Shown one piece after another: positions 39,759 through 46,970 of a stretch of 64,000 bases of DNA. The notes beneath the pieces were generated by a model that saw only the letters and a program-made list of their open reading frames with translations, did no database searches and was not told the origin of the DNA. Positions within the stretch are counted from its first letter, which is position 1. Every line of letters begins with the position of its first letter. A program made the position numbers and the translations under genes. Source of the DNA: Acetofilamentum sp. (GTDB lineage: Bacteria > Bacteroidota > Bacteroidia > Bacteroidales > DYOH01); NCBI GenBank assembly GCA_020720625.1, contig DYOH01000010.1, positions 1 through 64,000 on the forward strand. The letters are read 5' to 3'.

Positions 39759-40232
39759 ATGAATACCTATTGGAATGCATTACGCATTATGTATTTTGGA
39801 TTACTTGGCGGAACTCTCATTTATCTGGGTGTGGTATTGGCTATGTCGCAAAGCCTGGATCTAAATTTTAATATCAATGAATTTACAGCAAATATTCTCA
39901 ATACCCTTGGAATTGTTATCGGATTTGGTGCTTATTTTGGAGTAAGACAGATAGATGACATGCAGTTGAAAAAACTTGACCAAAATTGGCCTATTGTCGA
40001 AAAATTGCATTGGTTTAAGAATACTTTAATTATGGAAGTGGCCATTTTAGAAGGCGCTTCATTTATTATTATTACTTTCTTTTTAATCACTAAATCCTAT
40101 TTAAGTATCACCGGATTAATACTCACCATTCCATACATGATATTATTAAGGCCTGATATATATAAAGTTTCTGAAGTATTTAAAGTTTCCAAAGACGAAA
40201 TAGAAAAAGTTGAGAATGTCATTAAAAAATAG
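39759..40232 (+). CDS. Small four-helix membrane protein of unknown function
   Basis: A 157-residue protein with four hydrophobic segments (about 10-30, 45-62, 88-110 and 115-133) in two hairpins. No recognisable family motif. The ORF track start at 39753 is a TTG; the ATG at 39759 gives MNTYWNALRIMYFG. It sits 19 bases after the YrdC-type gene and its end overlaps the start of the old yellow enzyme gene, so it is part of the same run. Confidence 0.7.
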   Translation: MNTYWNALRIMYFGLLGGTLIYLGVVLAMSQSLDLNFNINEFTANILNTLGIVIGFGAYFGVRQIDDMQLKKLDQNWPIVEKLHWFKNTLIMEVAILEGASFIIITFFLITKSYLSITGLILTIPYMILLRPDIYKVSEVFKVSKDEIEKVENVIKK

Positions 40233-41316
40233 TCTGCTTAATGGGCTTGAGAGCAATAACTTAAATCTACGCAACAGAGTTGCAATGGCTCCTCTTACCC
40301 GAAGTAGAGCTACAGTCAATAATTTGCCAACGCCATTGATGAAAACTTATTACGAGCAACGGAGTAGTGCCGGATTAATTATTTCGGAGGCGGCACCCAT
40401 TTCTGAAATGGGCATTGGCTATTTACGTGTTCCCGGAATTTTTACGAAAGACCAGATAAAGGCCTGGAAAAATATTACCGAAGGAGTACACAAAAAAGAT
40501 GGGCAAATTTTTATGCAGCTATGGCACGTTGGCCGGAATTCGCATCCCGATTTTTTATCAGGAAAATCTCCGGTATCGGCTTCAGCAATTGCCCTGAATG
40601 GCAACAAGGAAACCCCATTAGGCCTAAAGCCTTATACTATCCCAAAGGCTCTTTCAATGGCCGAAATTAATAAAACAATTAAAGATTATGCAAATGCCGC
40701 AGCAAATGCCATTGATGCTGGTTTTGATGGCGTGCAGATACATGCAGCAAATGGATATCTGATTGATCAGTTTTTAAACGACAATACCAACTTTCGTAAT
40801 GATGCTTATGGCGGAAGCATTGAGAATAAATGCCGCTTGGCTATTGAAATCTGCGATGCAGTTTGCAGTTCAGTAGGGCACGAGAAAGTTGCAATTCGCT
40901 TGTCGCCAATTGGTATTAGCGGCCAGGTTTTTAATCAGCAGCCAATTGAAACGCATCAGTATTTGGTCAAAATGCTCAACAATTTTGATTTGGCCTTTCT
41001 CGAAATACTAGAATCGCTGGTTCCTATCGAAAAATTGCCTGGGAATTATCCATCCAAAGCACTTTCATTTTTCCGACCTATATATAATGGTGTGCTTATG
41101 TCGAATGGGGGCTATTCGGCAGAATTTGCCGAAAATGAGATTAGAGCAGGTTTGGCAGATATTATCTCTTTTGGTAAAGCCTATATTTCTAATCCAGATT
41201 TGGTAAAGAGAATTGAGAATAATTGGCCTTTGGAAAAGTGGAATAAAGATACATTTTATAGTGAGGGACCAGAGGGGTATATTGATTATCCGTTTTATGA
41301 TGAAACCCAACGATAA
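40216..41316 (+). CDS. Old yellow enzyme family flavin oxidoreductase
   Basis: A 366-residue FMN-dependent ene-reductase of the old yellow enzyme/NemA class, reducing C=C bonds of enals, enones, maleimides or nitro compounds with NAD(P)H. The family path is clear: RNRVAMAPLTRSRA at the N-terminus, IMQLWHVGR-like segment, DGVQIHAANGYLIDQFL with the substrate-binding His/Asn region, DAYGGSIENKCRL, and the FMN phosphate region near the C-terminus. The track start is TTG at 40210; the ATG at 40216 overlaps the upstream gene by 17 bases. The stop overlaps the crcB start by one base. Confidence 0.93.
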   Translation: MSLKNSLLNGLESNNLNLRNRVAMAPLTRSRATVNNLPTPLMKTYYEQRSSAGLIISEAAPISEMGIGYLRVPGIFTKDQIKAWKNITEGVHKKDGQIFMQLWHVGRNSHPDFLSGKSPVSASAIALNGNKETPLGLKPYTIPKALSMAEINKTIKDYANAAANAIDAGFDGVQIHAANGYLIDQFLNDNTNFRNDAYGGSIENKCRLAIEICDAVCSSVGHEKVAIRLSPIGISGQVFNQQPIETHQYLVKMLNNFDLAFLEILESLVPIEKLPGNYPSKALSFFRPIYNGVLMSNGGYSAEFAENEIRAGLADIISFGKAYISNPDLVKRIENNWPLEKWNKDTFYSEGPEGYIDYPFYDETQR

Positions 41317-41696
41317 TGCTGAAGACTTATATATTAATAGGTGTAGGTGGATTTTTGGGAAGCATTTCACGTTTTGCAGCTGGCCAATTTATTCAAAATT
41401 TGCTTCAAAGCACCTTGCCATTTGGCACTTTTTCGGTAAATCTGTTAGGAAGCTTTATTATTGGCTTAATTTATGGATTAAGTGAATACCACAACTGGTT
41501 TCATCCCGATTTACGTATGCTTTTGGCGGTGGGTTTTTGTGGCGGATTTACTACTTTTTCCTCGTTCTCTTATGAGAATTTGGCTCTTTTGCGCGATTCT
41601 CAGTATCTAGCTTCGGCCATATACTCAGTTTCGAGTATGATTTTGGGGATTGTGGCAGCTTTTGGTGGATATTTTCTTATTAAATATTTGTCGTAA
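41316..41696 (+). CDS. crcB: Fluoride channel CrcB/Fluc
   Basis: A 126-residue, four-helix membrane protein that forms a dual-topology dimeric fluoride channel. Signatures: GGFLGSISRFAAG near the start and GFCGGFTTFSSFSYE, the Phe/Thr/Ser track that lines the pore. TAATG overlap with the old yellow enzyme stop, and the DUF190 gene begins immediately after its stop. No fluoride riboswitch is visible upstream, as the gene is inside an operon. Confidence 0.95.
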   Translation: MLKTYILIGVGGFLGSISRFAAGQFIQNLLQSTLPFGTFSVNLLGSFIIGLIYGLSEYHNWFHPDLRMLLAVGFCGGFTTFSSFSYENLALLRDSQYLASAIYSVSSMILGIVAAFGGYFLIKYLS

Positions 41697-42053
41697 ATGA
41701 TAATACAGGGAACAGCCAAACTGCTTCGTATCTTTATTGGCGAAAGTGATCAGCTGCATGGAAGGCCACTTTACGAAGAAATAATTTTTGAAGCAAAAAA
41801 AAACGGACTTGCAGGCGCCACTGCTTTGCGCGGATTGATGGGCTTTGGAGCAAACAGCAAAATCCATAGTTCTAAAATACTAGCCTTGAGCAGTGATTTG
41901 CCCATTGTGGTAGAAATTGTAGATACCGAAGAAAAGATTCAGCAATTTATTCCAATAGTAAACGAGATTTTTGAAAAAGCTGCATGTGGTGGTCTTGTTA
42001 CCCTCGAGAAAGTTGATGTAATAAGATATCATTCAGCAAAAAATAATAGATAA
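41697..42053 (+). CDS. DUF190 family protein, CrcB-associated
   Basis: A 118-residue cytoplasmic protein of the DUF190 family, with GESDQLHGRPLYEEIIFEAKKNGLAGATALRGLMGFG as its recognisable core (PII-like fold). DUF190 genes are frequently found beside crcB and are thought to aid or regulate fluoride export. It starts on the base after the crcB stop, so the pair is translationally linked. It is the last gene of this + strand run. Confidence 0.92.
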   Translation: MIIQGTAKLLRIFIGESDQLHGRPLYEEIIFEAKKNGLAGATALRGLMGFGANSKIHSSKILALSSDLPIVVEIVDTEEKIQQFIPIVNEIFEKAACGGLVTLEKVDVIRYHSAKNNR

Positions 42054-42133
42054 TTTTTTCAGTTTAGCATCTCAATTTTTTGTAATCAATTTTAGAGCTA
42101 CTATAAAAAAATGAATAAAATTTTTTTAGACAT

Positions 42134-42162
42134 AAAAAGGCTGCCCAAAAAGAGCAGCCTTT
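42134..42162 (-). terminator. Intrinsic terminator between convergent genes
   Basis: AAAGGCTGC pairs with GCAGCCTTT around a nine-base loop. The T run is longer on the - strand, so it mainly ends the octaheme/cytochrome b operon; it can also slow transcription from the fluoride operon. Confidence 0.8.
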
Positions 42163-42183
42163 GGATTGAATATACAAAAAATA

Positions 42184-43512
42184 CTAAGCTTTAACATCAT
42201 CTAAATTACTGATATCAAGGATAAAACCTTCCATGCCAATAATTTCGCTTCCTTCATAAACCGGATTTGCCGACAAAATATGCTTACCAAGGCTGCCATC
42301 AGAACAACGTCGGCGAGCTACCTCGGAGGTAATAGTAGCACCATTTTTAAGTACATTGTTGAAAATCTCGTTTAATCTCCCAAGATTTTTTTCGTCGCGA
42401 GTAACAGAGAAGTGCTTTCCAATAATGCTTTCTTTGTCTTTACATTTATACATAGCAAGCCAAGCATCATTAACTTCCACAATGTAACCATTTTTGTCGA
42501 TTCTATAGTATCCTGCATTGCTGTTTCTTACGATATTGTCCATTTGAGGTTGCAATGCACCCACATCCGGTAAATCGATAATAAATCCTTCTACGCCAGT
42601 AATAACATCCCCTTCTAAAGTAGGATTCATAGAAAGCACATGTTTTCCGAAAGAACCGTCGTGACATTTGCGCATAACCGGTTTTCCAATTACAGTTTCG
42701 CCTGCTAAAACGCGATTAAATGTATCTTCAAGGTCTTTCAGATCTTTTGCGTCTCTTGTTATAGCAAAGTGTTTTCCTAAAACTTCATCAGAACTTGCAT
42801 ATTTATGCATTCTTAACCAAGCTTTGTTTACATCCATAAAAATGCCACTTTTATTAACCCGGTAATATCCTGCAATACTCTTATCAACAGCTTTTTGCAT
42901 GTGTTTTTTATGTTCTTCTTTTGGGTCTACATGCAGTTCTTCCCATCCTGTAATCATGGCTACAATGCTTTCCGTTGCATTGTGGTTTGTTGATAACAAA
43001 TATAAGTGAGCGATTAGGAATGCAATTAGAACAAATGCTCCCAATGTATGTAATACAGGAATAATGCTACTTCCCTTTAGCATTGGAAATAAACCAGGAA
43101 ACATGTATAATATTCCTGAAAAAACCATTAGCGGGATAATAAGCGCCTTAAATCCAAAGTAAGTTAAACGTTGTAAAGGATTGAATTTGTTGTAGGATGT
43201 TTTTTTGGTAGGGTGTGGTGCACCGCGGAAAATTCCTGTTATGTAATATTCAATCTGCTCCTTCACAAGCTTAGACGATGGCACATATTGTTTCCATTCT
43301 CCAACAGCTAAATGCCAGAAAATAGCGAATACAATAAGTATTAATAGCATCCATGCAGAAATATCGTGCAGATTTACTGCATTTTCGTAACCCATTAAAT
43401 TATAAGAGGCATGAATCTCGAATCCGGTAACTGCAAGAAACATAATCAGCAGAGCTTGTGTCCAGTGCCAGAATCGCTCAAAACCTTTATATATATATGT
43501 TCGTTTTTTCAT
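42184..43512 (-). CDS. Di-haem cytochrome b with two C-terminal PAS domains
   Basis: A 442-residue protein. Residues 1-190 form a cytochrome b561/thiosulfate-reductase-type membrane domain with four membrane helices and several His haem ligands (FWHWTQ, NLHDISAW, AIFWHLAVG, VLHTLGAF, IAHLYLLS). Residues about 205-325 and 328-440 are two closely similar PAS domains (KSIAGYYRVNKSGIF and RNSNAGYYRIDKNGYI). The cytochrome part should pass quinol electrons to the octaheme cytochrome encoded just upstream, 45 bases away. PAS fusion to such a subunit is unusual and suggests that redox state or a ligand is sensed at the quinol step (inference). Confidence 0.88.
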   Translation of the reverse strand: MKKRTYIYKGFERFWHWTQALLIMFLAVTGFEIHASYNLMGYENAVNLHDISAWMLLILIVFAIFWHLAVGEWKQYVPSSKLVKEQIEYYITGIFRGAPHPTKKTSYNKFNPLQRLTYFGFKALIIPLMVFSGILYMFPGLFPMLKGSSIIPVLHTLGAFVLIAFLIAHLYLLSTNHNATESIVAMITGWEELHVDPKEEHKKHMQKAVDKSIAGYYRVNKSGIFMDVNKAWLRMHKYASSDEVLGKHFAITRDAKDLKDLEDTFNRVLAGETVIGKPVMRKCHDGSFGKHVLSMNPTLEGDVITGVEGFIIDLPDVGALQPQMDNIVRNSNAGYYRIDKNGYIVEVNDAWLAMYKCKDKESIIGKHFSVTRDEKNLGRLNEIFNNVLKNGATITSEVARRRCSDGSLGKHILSANPVYEGSEIIGMEGFILDISNLDDVKA

Positions 43513-43557
43513 TATCTTATCTGTTTAGTAATCAATTAATATTTTTGATTTTTTTGT

Positions 43558-45192
43558 TTAATCAACATCGCAAGCAATACAATCCTTTTTGATGTATCTG
43601 ATTGTTCCGTGAATAATTACACCCATAATAGCAATGGCAATCATGGCAATACCAAAAATGTCGAAAAGCATACTTCTATCGCGTCCGGGCATGTAAAATC
43701 CGGCTACATTTTTCAATCGGCCTTCTCTGGAGTGGCAATCGGTGCATGTAAGTGCTTTATCGGATGTTGATACCATGTGGTTTAAAGGCCAATACATCTC
43801 AGTTGCAATAAACGAATATTTTCCGCTAAATGGTAAGCCAGCTATTCTCATACCGTGTGCAGCAGCTTTAACCCAATCTAAATTTTCTTGATAAGCAGCA
43901 CTATCATGTCCGTAGATATGGGGTACTATCAATATCATGTTCTCCGGATCAAAAGGTTGTTTTCCGCGATGCACTTTCATCGGAATAATTTTCGATGTAG
44001 GATCATCATAGCTGCCGTATAATTTATTGATTTGAAATATTCCGGATGTATCCTGTATCTTATCGCCATATACATAATTATAAGCATTTCCATTAAACCA
44101 TGCATATTCTGGTTCTACATTGGTGGCCCATACAAATCTACCTTTGGGGGTATTATAAGTAATAAATCCGAGGCTGTCTTTTTCTGTGATTCTTTTACCT
44201 GTTTCGGTTAATTTACCACTTTCCGACCAATCCCAAACCATTTTTGTTGGCACACCTTTGGCATAGACTGGTATATGGCAAGTTTGGCATGCAATGCGCT
44301 CAGTATGCGTATTTAAAGTAGCGTTTTGGTGAGGAGTTTCGGTATGGCATTGAGTACAATATAAACGATTTTCGTTACTGTTCGAAACACTATGTGCTTT
44401 ACCAAGCATAACATGTCTTTCTGTTTTATGGCAACTAACGCAGTTCATTTTGTTTCCGTTTTCATCCATGTGTACATCCATATCTTTATTAGCGTGGAAT
44501 AGATCGCTCGACAAATCACCATGTTTTACATTGTCGCCGCCGCCGCCAAAGAAGTGGCATTTTCCGCAGTTGTTAATCTCGGGTGAACCCACATTCTGTG
44601 CGATATAGTTATAATTTGGAGGAAAATATGTTTTTCCTTCAAAATTTTCTTTTTTTGTAACCGGATATCCTGAACCCAATGGCTGTTTTTCATAAGTACC
44701 TGTATTATCGTGGCAGGCCATGCAGTCTATTTTTGTAGAATCGCTAAAATCGTAATTTTTGTCTTTGTATCCATATCCTGTGTGGCAACTTGTACATTTC
44801 CATGAGTTTGTATTTGTAGCAATACAATAATTGTTGATAATGTTTCTTTTTCCGATTCTGGTTTTTTCACCATTTTCTCTTACAACTTCCCTGTCCCAGC
44901 GCCAGTGATTGCCAGCCATTACCTCTTTATGTCGTTCGTTATGGCAAGTTAAGCATGCTGCTGTAACCTCTTCGGGGGTATTAAATACTTGCTTCAAAAT
45001 TTCAAATTGACTATGATCTACCTGCTTTGGCAGAGTATCTGCCTTATAGCTCACAATTTTGATATCGTGAGTAGAAAAATTATTCTTATCAATATTGTTT
45101 TTGATAGCAAAAATGATAATCCAAGGGCTGATAATCAGTATAGCTGAAAATATAAACCTCATGAATTTTGTATTTTTTCTGTTATCTTGCAT
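43558..45192 (-). CDS. Octahaem c-type cytochrome, tetrathionate reductase family
   Basis: A 544-residue exported cytochrome with exactly eight CxxCH haem sites: CLTCH (80-84), CTSCH (133-137), CMACH (157-161), CGKCH, CVSCH, CTQCH, CQTCH and CTDCH. The count and spacing fit the octahaem tetrathionate reductase (Otr) family, which reduces tetrathionate and can also act on nitrite or hydroxylamine. Unlike the soluble Shewanella protein, this one has a membrane segment at each end (about 12-31 and 507-530) and a short tail DCIACDVD on the far side of the second. It is co-transcribed with the cytochrome b gene, its likely electron donor. Confidence 0.9.
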   Translation of the reverse strand: MQDNRKNTKFMRFIFSAILIISPWIIIFAIKNNIDKNNFSTHDIKIVSYKADTLPKQVDHSQFEILKQVFNTPEEVTAACLTCHNERHKEVMAGNHWRWDREVVRENGEKTRIGKRNIINNYCIATNTNSWKCTSCHTGYGYKDKNYDFSDSTKIDCMACHDNTGTYEKQPLGSGYPVTKKENFEGKTYFPPNYNYIAQNVGSPEINNCGKCHFFGGGGDNVKHGDLSSDLFHANKDMDVHMDENGNKMNCVSCHKTERHVMLGKAHSVSNSNENRLYCTQCHTETPHQNATLNTHTERIACQTCHIPVYAKGVPTKMVWDWSESGKLTETGKRITEKDSLGFITYNTPKGRFVWATNVEPEYAWFNGNAYNYVYGDKIQDTSGIFQINKLYGSYDDPTSKIIPMKVHRGKQPFDPENMILIVPHIYGHDSAAYQENLDWVKAAAHGMRIAGLPFSGKYSFIATEMYWPLNHMVSTSDKALTCTDCHSREGRLKNVAGFYMPGRDRSMLFDIFGIAMIAIAIMGVIIHGTIRYIKKDCIACDVD

Positions 45193-45247
45193 GATTTCGT
45201 TCTTTTTATTTAGTTTGATATGCTATTTTTACCTTAGCCTAAAAGAA

Positions 45248-45274
45248 AGTCCGAAGCATTATTTGCTTCGGACT
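45248..45274 (-). terminator. Intrinsic terminator after the double-rhodanese gene
   Basis: A perfect 11-bp stem (AGTCCGAAGCA with TGCTTCGGACT) and a five-base loop, followed on the - strand by TTCTTTT. It ends the rhodanese transcript and separates it from the octahaem cytochrome gene. Confidence 0.8.
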
Positions 45275-45285
45275 AATTGAAAAAA

Positions 45286-46335
45286 TTAGCAACCACCAGC
45301 TTTTACTTCGCCTTCTTCGACGTAAACCGATGTTTCAAATTTGAAATTGTTTATTTCTGATTTTTTGAAGGCATGGCCAATTTCTTCGTTCTCTTGCATT
45401 ACGTTGTGCATAAATCCATTAGCACCATATTTTAGCGATTTTGCATCATATCCGAGCATTCTTAAATAGGGTACTACAAAAGCGCTGTGTTGTCCGGTAA
45501 AGCAATATACTACAATGGTTTTGTCTGTAGGTAATGTAAGTAATTCTGTATTTAATCCCAAAGAAGCTTTGGGGGTATATTGCACTGAGCCTCCTAAATG
45601 ACCTAAATTGTATAGTGCAGCAGGCCAGTAATTTACTATGTAATAACCGCCCGGATTGGCTATAATTTCGTCGATATCAATAGAGCCTTTGGCAAAACCT
45701 TCGTTCATAATTAAGGCTGCTCTTTCGTTTAGAATATCGGTTGCACTTTGTTTAATTGTAGAAAAATCAGGCAATTTGGTTTTCTCATTTTTAGGAGTAG
45801 CGCTTGTCGATAATTTATCTTCAAGTTTGTTGGTCGAATTTTTTACCCAACGGTCGCTAAATTTTGCATTCCACGAGCACATTCCGTATTTTAAGGCATA
45901 CACATTATCATAACCCATCATTTGTAAAATTGATGCAGCGTAGCTGGCTGTTTGTCCTGTATAACAGGCTATTACAACTTTCTGAAAAGTTTGTCCTTGC
46001 AAGGATTTCATGTAATCAATCAATTCGTTCATCTTGATATTTACTGCGCCTGGTACATGTCCTTCCGAAAAGGCTTTTCCATCTCTGATATCAATTACGT
46101 GAATATTTCCGGCTGGTTCTTTGTTTACATCGGCTGCCGAAATAAGTGTTGGAACCTTGGCATTGTTTATTAAATCGCCGTTGGCTACAATTTTCTCTAA
46201 AAGTAATTCAGCGTTGGCTTTTTTTACTTCAACAACTTCTTCTTTTTTTTCATCTGATTTTGCTCCAGAATTGCATTTTGTGAATACTAATGTAAATGAA
46301 AATGCGAGTACTAATAATAAAACTGATTTTTTCAT
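45286..46335 (-). CDS. Double-rhodanese lipoprotein with C-terminal GGC
   Basis: A 349-residue exported protein with a lipoprotein-like signal (FTLVFTKC; Lys before Cys is unusual). It holds two rhodanese domains, at about 60-165 and 205-320, each with an intact active-site loop: VVIACYTGQTAS and IVVYCFTGQHSA. Rhodaneses move sulfane sulfur as a Cys persulfide. The protein ends EVKAGGC, the same Gly-Gly-Cys terminus as three rhodanese-family proteins encoded on the + strand. It is a close relative of the 373-residue protein at the far end of that operon. Its gene is separated from the octahaem operon by a terminator and is divergent from the molybdopterin operon. Sulfur carrier in the periplasm is the likely role (inference). 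Confidence 0.9.
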   Translation of the reverse strand: MKKSVLLLVLAFSFTLVFTKCNSGAKSDEKKEEVVEVKKANAELLLEKIVANGDLINNAKVPTLISAADVNKEPAGNIHVIDIRDGKAFSEGHVPGAVNIKMNELIDYMKSLQGQTFQKVVIACYTGQTASYAASILQMMGYDNVYALKYGMCSWNAKFSDRWVKNSTNKLEDKLSTSATPKNEKTKLPDFSTIKQSATDILNERAALIMNEGFAKGSIDIDEIIANPGGYYIVNYWPAALYNLGHLGGSVQYTPKASLGLNTELLTLPTDKTIVVYCFTGQHSAFVVPYLRMLGYDAKSLKYGANGFMHNVMQENEEIGHAFKKSEINNFKFETSVYVEEGEVKAGGC

Positions 46336-46440
46336 AAGATTGTATTTTAAAAACTTTTATTTCGTTTGAATTCTTATTTAGAATTGGTGTAAAATTCGGC
46401 CTATTCTGGGAATTTTTGGATGCTGTGTAACTTTTTTTTT

Positions 46441-46467
46441 TGTGACATTGCGCACATAGTATTGTGC
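46441..46467. promoter_or_regulatory. Candidate Crp/Fnr-family operator (overlapping dyads)
   Basis: TGTGACATTGCGCACA is close to the Crp/Fnr-type TGTGA-N6-TCACA site (one mismatch), and its right half also pairs with a following TGTGC to form GCACA-N6-TGTGC. The sequence is 105 bases upstream of the double-rhodanese start. Motif evidence only; no Crp/Fnr gene is in the window. Confidence 0.35.
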
Positions 46468-46908
46468 TGTAAAATTGTTGGGATTTATCTGTTGTGTCTA
46501 ACCTAAAGTATTTAAATATAATAATTTAATAGTATTTATGATGGATATGTTATGTAAAAAGTGCTTACTAAATTGGAGTCTTCATACAAAAAATATTTGA
46601 TATAAAAAAATTTTGAGTTTAATTAAAAATAATTTAGAACATAATAAGGTATACATCGAAAATTTGATGTGCAGAATTTGATTCTCAGATATTTTTATTC
46701 TGCATTACTCTCTTGATTTATAGCGCAAAAGCCTGACTAAAGAAAATATGCATAAAATAATATGTTCTTTGGCATGCAAGCTTATTTGTATTCTTTCTAA
46801 ATTACTGTAACTTTCATTCAAATAGTACTTTATATTTTTATTTAGAATGATTAAGAATAAGAAATCCGAATATGTGTTTTATACAATATTTATTCATATA
46901 GCAATATT

Positions 46909-46916
46909 TACCTTTG
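46909..46916 (+). promoter_or_regulatory. Candidate -7 promoter element (TACCTTTG)
   Basis: TACCTTTG fits TAnnTTTG exactly and lies 54 bases before the molybdopterin oxidoreductase start. A -33 element is not clear. Confidence 0.5.
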
Positions 46917-46970
46917 TGTTTCGTGCAATAGCATGAGGAATTTAATGAATAATACTAAGCATATATTTGA

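Larger units (their letters stand above)
46336..46970. other. Divergent intergenic region, 635 bases
   Basis: No ORF or RNA gene is evident. The region is very AT-rich and holds control sequences for both arms of the sulfur island: a set of overlapping TGTG/CACA dyads at 46441-46467 near the rhodanese side and a TAnnTTTG element at 46909-46916 near the molybdopterin gene. The middle 400 bases show nothing I can name. The length is large for this compact window. Confidence 0.6.

Noticed and set aside
41250-41320. Possible fluoride riboswitch before crcB
   Set aside because: The crcB start overlaps the upstream stop codon and the preceding DNA is coding; no crcB-motif structure is visible there.
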